A DNA stretch of 64,000 nucleotides from an uncultured Aquimarina sp. (GCA_947498785.1 CANMLS010000024.1:1-64000); one strand, 5' to 3'; counted from the stretch's first letter, positions 48,530 to 57,528 are shown. The notes: generated by a model from the letters alone, not told the origin. Made by a program: numbers and translations.

Positions 48530-50015
48530 AAACAATCAATTACTGATAGAAATTCAAAATATATTTGCTCAAGTAACCAGATACCCCTTAGATATTTTGG
48601 ATACAGAAGCAAATCTTGAAGAGGATTTAGGTATAGATTCTGTAAAATTAGGTGAAGTATTTTCTGTAATTAAAGACAAGTATAACCTTACTCAAGAAAT
48701 TGATATTCCTGAAGAAAACCTAATGACTATCAAAGGAATATCAGGAGCTCTAGATCAATATCTATCTACCACAAGTCATGCTGAGAGTGACACACAACCT
48801 TCACCAGATTATCTCACCAAGATAGAAACCACTAGCAATCCTGTAGTTGAGCAAAACAATATTACTGCTATCAAAACTCCTGTAGTACTAGATGACACTA
48901 ATATATTGGATGATTTAATTACTGTTTTTGCAGAGGTAACACGTTATCCTTTAGATATTCTTGATCCAGAAGCAGATCTTGAAGAGGATCTTGGAATTGA
49001 CTCAGTAAAGCTTGGAGAAATATTTTCTGTATTAAGACAAAAGTATGACCTCCCTACAGAAATGGATATTCCCGAAGATCAACTAAGAACTATTTCTGGA
49101 GTTTCTATTGTATTAACCGAATATTTAAGTAACAAGGAAGTTTTATTTCCAAAAAAGGTAAATGGTTTTGAGAAAAAAATAAACGGAACCAAAACTAATA
49201 TAGCGTTAAAGTCAGGTGAAGAGAAAGAGCAACCTATTTTAACTGAGCAGCCTAAAAAGATATTTACCAATAAAATTGTTTTTATTTCAGGTTCAGGTAG
49301 GGGTTTAGGTAAGGATATTGCAATATCTCTAGCGGCACTAGGCGCACAGGTAGTCGTAAATTCTTTTCATTCGAGAGAAGAAGGAATACGAACTGCCTCA
49401 GAAATAGAAGCTTCTGGAGGAAAAGCATATCATATTTGGGGGTCTATGGCCAACGATAAACAACAACAGGCTGTATTTGATGAAATTGAATCCCGATTTG
49501 GAGGTTTGGACTTTTTTATAAGTAATGCTTCTAATGGAATGTTAGCAAAATTAGAAGATATTAATGTTGAACATTGGGAAAAAGCATTTAGAACTAATGT
49601 CGTTGGGCTGCATATGGGAGCGTTGCGAGCATTGAAATTAATGAAAAAAAGAGGTGGTGGTAAAATAATTACTTTATCCTCTCCTGCCGCACACGGATAT
49701 GTTGACTATTTTGGATGCATGGGGGCAGTTAAAGCAGCAGTAGAATCACTAACCAGAAGTATGGCTATAGAATTTAGCCCATACAATGTGCAGGTTAATT
49801 GTGTTTCTCCTGGTCCTATCACAGGTGATTTATTAAAAAAATGGCCAGAAAGTGAAAAGTTAATTGCTCAATGGGAAAGTCATACGGTAACAGATAGACT
49901 TTGTGAAGCTCATGATGTTTCTCACTTTATAGCATATTTATTACAGGATGATGTAAAACTTTTTACTGGTAGTGTATTACTTATGGATGGGGGCATATCT
50001 GCAAGACGTTGGTAA
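48504..50015 (+). CDS. Tandem ACP-ACP fused to a FabL-like SDR reductase
   Basis: A 503-aa protein. Two near-identical ACPs, about residues 5-95 and 125-215, carry the phosphopantetheine serines Ser46 and Ser167 in GIDSVKLGE. A charged linker is followed by a short-chain reductase, about 255-503: SGSGRGLG cofactor loop, NASN, Ser393, and an end (LLMDGGIS) like enoyl-ACP reductase FabL. The catalytic region reads GYVDYFGCMGAVKAA. Lys410 is kept, but the tyrosine is at 402, giving Y-x7-K, neither Y-x3-K of ketoreductases nor Y-x6-K of FabI/FabL; a Phe occupies the FabL tyrosine position. It probably serves as carrier and reductase for the synthase. Whether the SDR reduces enoyl or keto groups, or is inactive, is unclear. 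Confidence 0.87.
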   Translation: METLLTKTENNQLLIEIQNIFAQVTRYPLDILDTEANLEEDLGIDSVKLGEVFSVIKDKYNLTQEIDIPEENLMTIKGISGALDQYLSTTSHAESDTQPSPDYLTKIETTSNPVVEQNNITAIKTPVVLDDTNILDDLITVFAEVTRYPLDILDPEADLEEDLGIDSVKLGEIFSVLRQKYDLPTEMDIPEDQLRTISGVSIVLTEYLSNKEVLFPKKVNGFEKKINGTKTNIALKSGEEKEQPILTEQPKKIFTNKIVFISGSGRGLGKDIAISLAALGAQVVVNSFHSREEGIRTASEIEASGGKAYHIWGSMANDKQQQAVFDEIESRFGGLDFFISNASNGMLAKLEDINVEHWEKAFRTNVVGLHMGALRALKLMKKRGGGKIITLSSPAAHGYVDYFGCMGAVKAAVESLTRSMAIEFSPYNVQVNCVSPGPITGDLLKKWPESEKLIAQWESHTVTDRLCEAHDVSHFIAYLLQDDVKLFTGSVLLMDGGISARRW

Positions 50016-50162
50016 AATACTATTTAAACAAAAGATTGTGATAATGTTTTCAGCACACCGACCTGCTAGTAAACAGCATGTTTGGCATTGTTTCTAATTA
50101 GCAATAAACACGTTATTTCAGCTTTTTTTAAAAACCAATTCTTATAAATCATTATATATTTC

Positions 50163-51653
50163 ATGAAACAAAATATTGTATTAATTGCTATAGCTATTAT
50201 ATGTATACTTAGTTGTAACAAAACAAGGGAACTTGGAGTACTTCCTGTTTCTCCTACTTTAGAGTTAAAAAATAAAAAAGGAAATTTATACACTCCTTCT
50301 ACCCAATCTTTATTACGCACTCATAGCTGGTTAGAAAGCGTAAAAAATATTCAGATCCTTATAGATAATAAAGATTATGCTGAAATTGAGTTTCTATCAG
50401 ATGACTCTACATTTCTTAAAATTAAAAACCTAGAGATAGACTACCTAGTTCCTAGATTACATTATGAACCCGTATCCCCTCCTGATGATTTTGACGCTTT
50501 TAACTTAATGCTTTCAGAATTTTCAAGAAACAGTATCAGCATGCCTCAAGGGTCTCCAGGAGATGCAATGACCCACTATCAAACAAACTTAAACAAAACT
50601 GTACCTTGGAAGCTATCTGGAGACTTTCAGTTTGTCCCAGAACCTAGATATAAACCACTTAGAGTTAGCGTTATTAATAATTGTTTGAAATCCGGATTAT
50701 GGGAACTCAATGCTATTGATCGATCCGGAGAAATTTACCATAGTTGGTTTTCTTTTCCTGAAGAAGAGTATTATCCTCTAGTCGCTCGTACTAATCAGGT
50801 TGACGATGCCTTTGTTAGAAAAGCTCTAAATTGGAAAGAAGAAAAGGTACGATTAGATTTATCCCGTCTGAGAGATCGAAAAAAAGAATTAGACAAGGTA
50901 AATATTGAAGTAAAAAATGAAGAAGTCAGCTTTTCATCTCAGGGTTCAAGAAGAAAATTAAGTGGGCAATATGTACGATATAAAAAAGACGACGTATTAT
51001 TCGATCCCAAACAACTTAATGATCTTACAGAAAACCCCGTGTTTATGTCTACTTTTATAGAGCCTGGGATTTATTCATATAATAACTTATCCGAATTTAA
51101 TTTTTCTTTCTTAAAAAACCCTCTATCAACAGAAATTTATAATGTTATTCCTAAAACAAAATACGATTGGGTTAAGAAAAAAGAAATAACAATACAAGAA
51201 GAGGAAATGTATCTGGAATTCATAATTAATCTCCCCGAGAATGAAAAAATTGTTCTGGGTAACCTTCCTCTACACCTATTAGTGCAACAAGAAGATTTTG
51301 TACTAAATGGCTTTGGAGTCGGTATTTTAAATGCCTCAGGTTTTGCAGAAAGGAGAAAATTTCTGATACAAACTGGTCCTAATCCAAGTTTTGCTTATTT
51401 AATGAAAGAAGAAAATGGAAGCTTGTATGGTATGAATTCTCATGATCGAGGAATCGAACAAATTTTTATCAGAAGTCATCCTTTTGCACAAAAACCGTAT
51501 TGGGAAGTAACAATTACGTCATATGAACGAATAGCTGATCTTGTAAAATATAAAATTTTGATGCCTGCATCAGTAATCGAATTACAGAAAAAACATTCAA
51601 AAAATTACATTACCCCACTTTATTTTAGCTATAGAGATGACAACATTAACTAG
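50163..51653 (+). CDS. Unrecognised cluster lipoprotein
   Basis: A 496-aa lipoprotein (lipobox ILSC, Cys about residue 18). No domain was recognised. Visible features are a region rich in Trp/Tyr beta strands, a basic helical middle section (LRDRKKELDKVNIEVK, about residues 235-255), and a C-terminal part with GVGILNASGFAERRK. It starts 147 bp after the ACP-SDR gene and is 57 bp before the UnbV gene, on the same strand. A role as an envelope partner of UnbV is inferred only from position. Confidence 0.65.
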   Translation: MKQNIVLIAIAIICILSCNKTRELGVLPVSPTLELKNKKGNLYTPSTQSLLRTHSWLESVKNIQILIDNKDYAEIEFLSDDSTFLKIKNLEIDYLVPRLHYEPVSPPDDFDAFNLMLSEFSRNSISMPQGSPGDAMTHYQTNLNKTVPWKLSGDFQFVPEPRYKPLRVSVINNCLKSGLWELNAIDRSGEIYHSWFSFPEEEYYPLVARTNQVDDAFVRKALNWKEEKVRLDLSRLRDRKKELDKVNIEVKNEEVSFSSQGSRRKLSGQYVRYKKDDVLFDPKQLNDLTENPVFMSTFIEPGIYSYNNLSEFNFSFLKNPLSTEIYNVIPKTKYDWVKKKEITIQEEEMYLEFIINLPENEKIVLGNLPLHLLVQQEDFVLNGFGVGILNASGFAERRKFLIQTGPNPSFAYLMKEENGSLYGMNSHDRGIEQIFIRSHPFAQKPYWEVTITSYERIADLVKYKILMPASVIELQKKHSKNYITPLYFSYRDDNIN

Positions 51654-51680
51654 GTCTGAAATATAACAATAATAAAAGCT

Positions 51681-51734
51681 AAAAAGAGAACATTAATATT
51701 TCTAAATCAATGAAAAAAAAGAGAACATTAATAT
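51681..51734 (+). repeat. 19-bp direct repeat across the UnbV start
   Basis: aaaaagagaacattaatat occurs at 51681-51699 and again at 51716-51734, 35 bp apart. The second copy lies just inside the coding sequence (codons 3-9) and the first in the leader. The offset is not a multiple of three, so the duplicated leader copy is not an in-frame alternative start. Confidence 0.85.
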
Positions 51735-54403
51735 CTATCATCGTTGTCATACTCGGCTTATTCACTGTATTTCATTTCTCTATAATGAACACTGTGAAAA
51801 AAATGACAAATATCACGGTGCAGTTTGGGAGTGAATCAGAAAACAAGGAAAAAAAAGAAAATATAGCAAATAACCTAAACAATGGTACACAGTTCAACTT
51901 TGCAAAAGTAGAAGAGCCATCACCTTTTTTAGAATACGACCTTTTTGATGAAGATGCAAAATCCTGGTGTAATATCTATGATGGATATTCTACTTCTGGA
52001 ATTCTTGTTTTTGATGCAAATGGAGATGAAAAATTAGATGTCTATTTTACTCAAAATGGAGATAACTGGACACGACCTACTGATCATAATGGCGTACTTA
52101 AAGACAAACCATATTTTCAACATAATGGATTATATATAAATCTAGGAAATGATTCTATTGGCAACCCTATTTATAAGCAAGCAAAGTATATTTCTGCGCA
52201 AAATGAAACCTTTCAAGAAGAAGAATTACTCATTGAAAATTTTCATTTCCCAAGAAAATCTGTTCATGAATCTATAGAACGAGTCGGAAGAGCTTCTAAT
52301 AGTGCTATTGCTGCTGACCTCAATAATGACGGAAGACTTGATCTAATAGTAGCAAATGTATTACCTGGTATGTTTTGGTCTCACCCCAATTCGCAACGTG
52401 TACTTGGACAATTTGTAAGACCTGTTGGTAGACAAGCTGTAAACACCAAAACCCCATTAAGCGCACAAGGAATGTATTTTATCCATGAGTACAAAGCAAA
52501 TGATCAAATCAATGATTTTAACACCACTTCTAGAGGTAAAGAAGCCGTTGGTGCTAATTCTATCTTTCTCAATATGGGAGATAAAGATCATGATGGAATA
52601 CCTGAGTGGAAAGATATTAGTCGACAATCTGGTGCAGAAGGAAAAAGGGCTACTCAGAATATTTTGGCTGCAGATTTTGATCTCGATGGAGATATCGATC
52701 TTTTTGAAACTAACATTATGGATCATGACTACTGGCCAGGAGGAGCTACATCACTGGCAGGTGCCGCCAATCAGATGTATATAAATCAACTTTCTGAAAC
52801 AGGAAATGTGACTTTTATAGAACAAGCAGCTGCTATGGATGTCGATGGGCTATATGATAAAAACAACCCAATACCTGATTATTACAAGCTAAAGAAGCTT
52901 CCTTTACTTCCTAAAGAATATTCTATGGCATTACTTAGTTTTGAGAAATATAAACCTGATTTTTTAGAAATAAATGGAGAAAAATCAGAACCTGGTCAGA
53001 TTTCTTGGTCTTCTGTGACACAAGATGTTAATGATGATGGCTATCCTGACATTTGGGTAGCAAATGATCTCGGTTTTTTAAGGTTATATATCAATAATCA
53101 AGGGGAAAAATTCGAAGAACCAGACAATTATGCTAGATCAAAACAAACTGGATATTGGATGTCATTAACTCCAGGAGATTTCAATGGAGATTTAAAAGAA
53201 GATCTCTTTGCCGGCAATATTGGTGGAGCTTCAATGAATTTGGCAATGCCAATCCCAGACCCTAATATGCTTTTTGACCCTGTTATGACTACAGGAACAA
53301 CAGCACAACAATTTTTTAGTGATAAACATAGGTCAATGCATGCATTTGTCGATGGAAATGATTACAAAAATGAATTAGTAAATAAAATTGAGCATTCAAA
53401 AATATTGCCTCCAGATGCATCCCAACCCAATAACATACGTACTTTTGGGATTAGTCATATGAAGGGTATATTAAAATATGACCCAAACTCTATAGATCCT
53501 TATGAATTTGCTTGGGGATCGACAGCAATAGATATACAAAATGATGGAAAACAAGATATTTATTGGATCGGTTGTTTATATGGTCGAGGAGGTGGTATTT
53601 TTCCTATAATGGGTACAGGTCCTGGGCGATTATTAGTAAACGCCTCTCCTTCTTCTGATCAATTACGATTTAAAGATCTTACTGCAGAACATCACTTATT
53701 TAATATTCAGGAGCTTCAATATGACAAATTAAAAAGTGATGGTTTTGTCTACAGGAAATCACCTAGACAGAATTGGAATAAACGAAGTATGGTTTATAGT
53801 CATGATATTAGTGTTTGGGGATTTCAGGGGCCTGATCTTGCGGAAAAAATAACCAATCGAGATCTTATTCAAACAGCAGAAAATGGTCGTTCGGTAGTAG
53901 CGGGAGATTTGAATAATGACGGATTTGATGATATTATTGTTCGTAATATGGGAGGATATGATAGTAGAAGTTCTAATTCTGTAAATCTGAAGGCCAAAAT
54001 AAATGAAAAAATAGTAGTTATACCTGCTCACGATGCTAATTTTCCATCTCCTACCAATTTTGAAGCGGGAAGTACCAGAACATTTATCAACACTTATACT
54101 GATAATAATTGGATTAAAATAAAGCTATTAGACGATACTGAAAATTCGTTTAACAGAGATGCAATAGGAGCAAAAATAATTGTTAACGGCAAGTATGTTA
54201 AAGTGAAGAGAAGTGGTGGTGGTGGATTTGTATCAAATTTCTATGGACCATTATTGTTTGGTTTAGGACAAGAATCTGCAAGTTTAATAGAAATTCATTG
54301 GCCAGATAAGAAACGTACAATAACCAAATTAGAAATCCCTAATTACAAAAACGGTAGTGTCAGTATTTCTAAATCCAAAGGGATTTTAGAGTGGGTTAAT
54401 TAA
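51710..54403 (+). CDS. FG-GAP/VCBS repeat protein with C-terminal ASPIC/UnbV domain
   Basis: An 897-aa protein with an N-terminal membrane anchor or signal (residues about 6-27), so it is exported. It has at least seven calcium-binding FG-GAP loops: DANGDEKLD, DLNNDGRLD, DHDGIPE, DFDLDGDID, DVNDDGYPD, DFNGDLKED, DIQNDGKQD and DLNNDGFDD, making a beta-propeller. The C-terminal about 100 residues (GAKIIVNGKYVKVKRSGGGGF, LLFGLGQ, IEIHWPDKKR) are the ASPIC/UnbV domain. UnbV is an accessory family of enediyne warhead cassettes. The neighbouring DUF1702 gene, 7 bp downstream, supports that relation over the many unrelated CRTAC1-like Bacteroidota proteins. Biochemical role unknown. Confidence 0.85.
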   Translation: MKKKRTLISIIVVILGLFTVFHFSIMNTVKKMTNITVQFGSESENKEKKENIANNLNNGTQFNFAKVEEPSPFLEYDLFDEDAKSWCNIYDGYSTSGILVFDANGDEKLDVYFTQNGDNWTRPTDHNGVLKDKPYFQHNGLYINLGNDSIGNPIYKQAKYISAQNETFQEEELLIENFHFPRKSVHESIERVGRASNSAIAADLNNDGRLDLIVANVLPGMFWSHPNSQRVLGQFVRPVGRQAVNTKTPLSAQGMYFIHEYKANDQINDFNTTSRGKEAVGANSIFLNMGDKDHDGIPEWKDISRQSGAEGKRATQNILAADFDLDGDIDLFETNIMDHDYWPGGATSLAGAANQMYINQLSETGNVTFIEQAAAMDVDGLYDKNNPIPDYYKLKKLPLLPKEYSMALLSFEKYKPDFLEINGEKSEPGQISWSSVTQDVNDDGYPDIWVANDLGFLRLYINNQGEKFEEPDNYARSKQTGYWMSLTPGDFNGDLKEDLFAGNIGGASMNLAMPIPDPNMLFDPVMTTGTTAQQFFSDKHRSMHAFVDGNDYKNELVNKIEHSKILPPDASQPNNIRTFGISHMKGILKYDPNSIDPYEFAWGSTAIDIQNDGKQDIYWIGCLYGRGGGIFPIMGTGPGRLLVNASPSSDQLRFKDLTAEHHLFNIQELQYDKLKSDGFVYRKSPRQNWNKRSMVYSHDISVWGFQGPDLAEKITNRDLIQTAENGRSVVAGDLNNDGFDDIIVRNMGGYDSRSSNSVNLKAKINEKIVVIPAHDANFPSPTNFEAGSTRTFINTYTDNNWIKIKLLDDTENSFNRDAIGAKIIVNGKYVKVKRSGGGGFVSNFYGPLLFGLGQESASLIEIHWPDKKRTITKLEIPNYKNGSVSISKSKGILEWVN

Positions 54404-54410
54404 AATTATT

Positions 54411-55403
54411 ATGTCAATAAAAAAGAAAATATTTGGATTATCACACACCGATAGGATGTTTAGAAATCTTGATGTCTCCTCAGATGATATCAAGAAAAAA
54501 GAACATTTAATGCAAATTGTTAAATCTCTCATAAAAGGATACAACTTTGCTTTGGAAGCAAAAAATGGAGTACAATTGGTCAATCGGATAGAAAATGAAT
54601 TAAATGATCATCAAAAAGGTTTTGCTTTTGAAGGCACAGGGATGTACTTTGCCTTGATGGATTTAATTTTTCCTAAAAAATATAGTAGGCTCAGAAAATT
54701 CACAGAACAAGAAGGAATATCTCATGATTTTATCATTACTGTTGGAGCTGGTTTTGCAATCGCTAGAGTTCCTTGGGGACTTAAAAGAATGCAGACATAT
54801 GTATCAAAACTAGATCCATTGATGGCATGGTGTCTTCCTGATGGATATGGTTTTCATCAGGGGATATTTTACCCTAAACAATATATAGAAGAATGTAAAG
54901 AAGCTCCAAAATTAATCCCTGATTACTTTAGATGTGTATTTGACTCTGGTATTGGTAGAAGCATGTGGTGGGTAAAAGCAGCAAATCCTATTCAAATAAA
55001 AAAAGCTATTGATCGTTTTCCTGTAGATCGACAAGCAGAATTATGGGGTGGTATTGGTGTCGCCTCTACTTATGCGGGAGGTATTTCAAAAAACGAATTA
55101 CTACAATTATGGGAGATATCTGGAGATTTTAGAGCAGATTTCTTATCAGGAATACCATCTGCGGCAACCATGAGACAACGAGGTAAAAACCCTTCTTTAT
55201 GGACTGATGAAGCTTGTCTACTATTGTTAGGAAGGAGCTCCAAGGATGTATCTGATATTGTTCATGAGATTATTGAAGACCGTGATGGTAAGCTTAAGAC
55301 AGATCAAGAAAAACTAGAAAAAGGATATACCGAAGTAAGAAAAGAATTAAAATTAATATTTGAAGAACACACATCCAAAATACCAGGAATTATCATCAAT
55401 TAA
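54411..55403 (+). CDS. DUF1702 (UnbL-like) enediyne-cassette protein
   Basis: A 330-aa protein, cytoplasmic by sequence. It matches the DUF1702 pattern over its length: SLIKGYNFALEAKN, GFAFEGTGMYFALMD, FIITVGAGFAIARVPW, LPDGYGFHQGIFYPKQY, DSGIGRSMWWVKAANP and GGIGVASTYAGGIS. DUF1702 proteins are the UNBL family of enediyne gene cassettes, of unknown biochemistry but required in studied systems. It follows UnbV by 7 bp, so is translationally coupled, and ends the operon at a strong terminator. Finding it in a flavobacterium next to a non-canonical synthase is the strongest sign that this cluster is related to, but distinct from, enediyne pathways. Confidence 0.88.
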   Translation: MSIKKKIFGLSHTDRMFRNLDVSSDDIKKKEHLMQIVKSLIKGYNFALEAKNGVQLVNRIENELNDHQKGFAFEGTGMYFALMDLIFPKKYSRLRKFTEQEGISHDFIITVGAGFAIARVPWGLKRMQTYVSKLDPLMAWCLPDGYGFHQGIFYPKQYIEECKEAPKLIPDYFRCVFDSGIGRSMWWVKAANPIQIKKAIDRFPVDRQAELWGGIGVASTYAGGISKNELLQLWEISGDFRADFLSGIPSAATMRQRGKNPSLWTDEACLLLLGRSSKDVSDIVHEIIEDRDGKLKTDQEKLEKGYTEVRKELKLIFEEHTSKIPGIIIN

Positions 55404-55424
55404 GAGATAATCTAATTTTGTTTT

Positions 55425-55455
55425 AAAAAAAGCCATCAAATTGATGGCTTTTTCA
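55425..55455 (+). terminator. Terminator of the biosynthetic operon
   Basis: The nearly palindromic stem aaaaagccatcaa / ttgatggcttttt lies directly after DUF1702, with a T-run of five on the right. It marks the right border of the operon. Confidence 0.85.
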
Positions 55456-55460
55456 TAATG

Positions 55461-55533
55461 ACCTCTCGACTCCACTCGAGATGATAGAAGAAAAATTATA
55501 TCGACTCTTCGTCTATGTTAAGGATGACAAGGC
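55461..55533. repeat. Degenerate intergenic repeat pair
   Basis: Two related pieces, tctcgactccactcgagatgat and tcgactcttcgtctatgttaaggatgaca, match the short cgactcCgctcGagatgaca-like words that are scattered in flavobacterial intergenic DNA. The first contains a 6-bp stem tctcga / tcgaga. Evidence is by eye only. Confidence 0.35.
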
Positions 55534-55636
55534 TTTTTGATTGAAAATCACTGCCATTGATGTAAATTCTATTACAAATTCATGTTACGAGTATCTATTC
55601 TAAAAATAATAGGCTTAAACAAAAAAATATTTGGTA

Positions 55637-56035
55637 TTAAAACACAAGAACGGCTTTCATTTCAACACATTTAACATCTACTGGAGTAGCTAGAACAGAA
55701 CAATCAGATACTATTTCCCATTTTTTATTAAATTCTCCCATTGCCATTTTATATGCTTCAATCTTGTTTAAAAAATTATCGGTATCTATGGTAAGAGGAT
55801 ATGCTATAAATCCAGATGGACCTCCACACGCTTTAGTTCCTATGGAAATAAAAGACCAATCATCTGGATTAGTACAATCAATACTTTCTACTATTTTAGT
55901 AATTTCAGCAAGCATCGCATTTAAGTTAGCATTTTCCTGTTCCTGAGATGATGAATCATCATCATTGCCACATCCGACTATAATTGTGCAAAACAATGAT
56001 ATTAAAATGAACACCCTTTTCCTCTTTGATTTCAT
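55637..56035 (-). CDS. Hypothetical lipoprotein
   Basis: About 132 aa from the internal ATG at 56035, which gives a proper signal peptide (KSKRKRVFILISLFCTIIVGC). A longer frame from 56155 would add 40 residues without signal character. After the lipobox cysteine comes GNDDDSSSQ, like the flavobacterial lipoprotein surface-export signal. The mature part has four cysteines, probably two disulfides (SIDCTNPDD, TKACGGPSG, SDCSV, VKCVEM). Function is unknown. Confidence 0.65.
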   Translation of the reverse strand: MKSKRKRVFILISLFCTIIVGCGNDDDSSSQEQENANLNAMLAEITKIVESIDCTNPDDWSFISIGTKACGGPSGFIAYPLTIDTDNFLNKIEAYKMAMGEFNKKWEIVSDCSVLATPVDVKCVEMKAVLVF

Positions 56036-56407
56036 AATTGAAGTTTGTTTTGAATAAGATGAAAAAACACTTAAATGGTTGCTTATAGACTCTTTTTTTA
56101 ATTCTAAACATATAGAAAGGTAATAAAATAAGCAGCCAGAAGTGCAATATCTCAATTCCCATACATCTGAATTTTCATATCACTGCTAACAAACAAATTC
56201 TATTCTGATTCATGTTATGTGCAACTATATAAACCAATCGTTTTAAGTTGTTCTTGTTTTTAATACTATTATATATACATGATATTAATCTTATATTAGT
56301 TATTCCTTGAATTTACATAAACAAAAATAGCTGATTTACTTTCCTGTAAATTCAAAGCGCAACCAAGTATTAGGCAGCATATAGATAATAAGAATTGATA
56401 ATACAAT
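56036..56407. other. Gene-free gap, 372 bp
   Basis: AT-rich, with no ORF, repeat or tRNA that I could support. It holds the promoter of the small lipoprotein gene and the 3' flank of the SMP-30-like gene. I see no exact TAnnTTTG element on the minus strand in the last 60 nt. Confidence 0.4.
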
Positions 56408-57316
56408 TTATTCTAGGTCAAATGGGTGTTGAAAACCAGTTACATCAGGTATATTAACTTTATATAAATTTTTACCCGCAGTTACAAAAAGGATGTTTTT
56501 ATCTTTTCCTCCAAAGGTACAGTTAGTTGCCTTTTCTGGAAAATTGATTGTAGTCTTTGGTTTTCCGTTAATATCAAACACTTGCACAGTATATTTTGCT
56601 GTAACATATAAATTACCTTTTGTATCCACAGCCATACCATCTGCTCCTGTGATATTTGAACCTTTTGGATCTATAATAGTTGCAAAATTAATTCTATCAC
56701 TTAACATTCCTGTTTTTTGATTAATTGTGTATCGATAAATTATTGTACTATTTGAATCATTAAGATACAAATACAATCCATCTGGCGAAATAATAACTCC
56801 ATTCGGTTTATTATCTCCAAACGAATCAAGTAAGATAATTTTTCCATCTTTTTTACGATAGTATAAATTATTCGATGATTGATATTGCGTACTCCAAGTA
56901 GGGTCTGTAAAATAAATACCTTCATGCTTATCTATACATAAATCATTTGGGCTATTAAAACGTTTTTCATGATATGTTTCTACCAAAGTTTCCAGTATAG
57001 TACCATCAACCAATCTTTTATTAATTTTTCCTACACCTCCTTCACATATTAATAAATGAAAATCTTTGGTAAACATAAGTCCGTTACCTCTATTAGTATC
57101 TCCAAAGGCTTTAGAAAAAGTCCCTGAACTCAATGTGTACGAAATCACATTACTGTTTAATATATCAGTAAAATAAATGATATCCGTACCATCCCAAACA
57201 GGGCCTTCTGTAAATTTAAATTGATCAGAGCTTAACTTTATAGCCTCTTGTCCAGAAAGAGGTAAGGTTATTATTAATAAAAAAACAAAAGCTCCGAAAA
57301 TTTGATTATTAGTCAT
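56408..57316 (-). CDS. SMP-30/gluconolactonase/LRE family protein, secreted
   Basis: A 302-aa periplasmic protein (signal peptide ending near PLSGQ). A six-bladed propeller of the SMP-30 type is indicated by FTEGPVWDGTDIIYFTDI, NGLMF, FNSPNDLCIDKHEGIYFTDPTW, and ITGADGMAVDTKGNLY. The metal-binding Glu (EGPVWD), Asn (SPNDL) and Asp (ADGMAVD) are all kept. Family members hydrolyse sugar lactones or organophosphates; the substrate here is unknown. It is monocistronic. Confidence 0.87.
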   Translation of the reverse strand: MTNNQIFGAFVFLLIITLPLSGQEAIKLSSDQFKFTEGPVWDGTDIIYFTDILNSNVISYTLSSGTFSKAFGDTNRGNGLMFTKDFHLLICEGGVGKINKRLVDGTILETLVETYHEKRFNSPNDLCIDKHEGIYFTDPTWSTQYQSSNNLYYRKKDGKIILLDSFGDNKPNGVIISPDGLYLYLNDSNSTIIYRYTINQKTGMLSDRINFATIIDPKGSNITGADGMAVDTKGNLYVTAKYTVQVFDINGKPKTTINFPEKATNCTFGGKDKNILFVTAGKNLYKVNIPDVTGFQHPFDLE

Positions 57317-57528
57317 ATAAATATATTATTTGTGTTCGTTCAAAATATACAATTTTTATGATACATAAACCGTGAAATAAATATTCATATTCTAATTTAG
57401 TTATTCATCTATTGATTTTGATATTTTTTGTAAAACCATGCAATAATAGAATATTTTAACAAAATCATTTACAACAATATATTAGTGCAAACGTTACATG
57501 AAATACACACAATTATCTTATATAAGTA

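Larger units (their letters stand above)
38253..55455. other. Candidate biosynthetic gene cluster: PUFA/enediyne-like synthase with UnbV and DUF1702
   Basis: The proposed limits run from the epoxide-hydrolase-like gene to the terminator after DUF1702. The core genes 41121-50015 overlap one another and must be co-expressed; 50163-55403 follow on the same strand. Core: TE-AT-KS-KS0-KR-DH synthase, PPTase, ACP-ACP-SDR. Accessory: a lipoprotein, UnbV and DUF1702. Upstream: an FAD oxidoreductase and an epoxide-hydrolase-like enzyme, possible tailoring enzymes. No regulator, transporter or transposase is seen inside. The left border is inferred from direction and function only. Confidence 0.75.
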
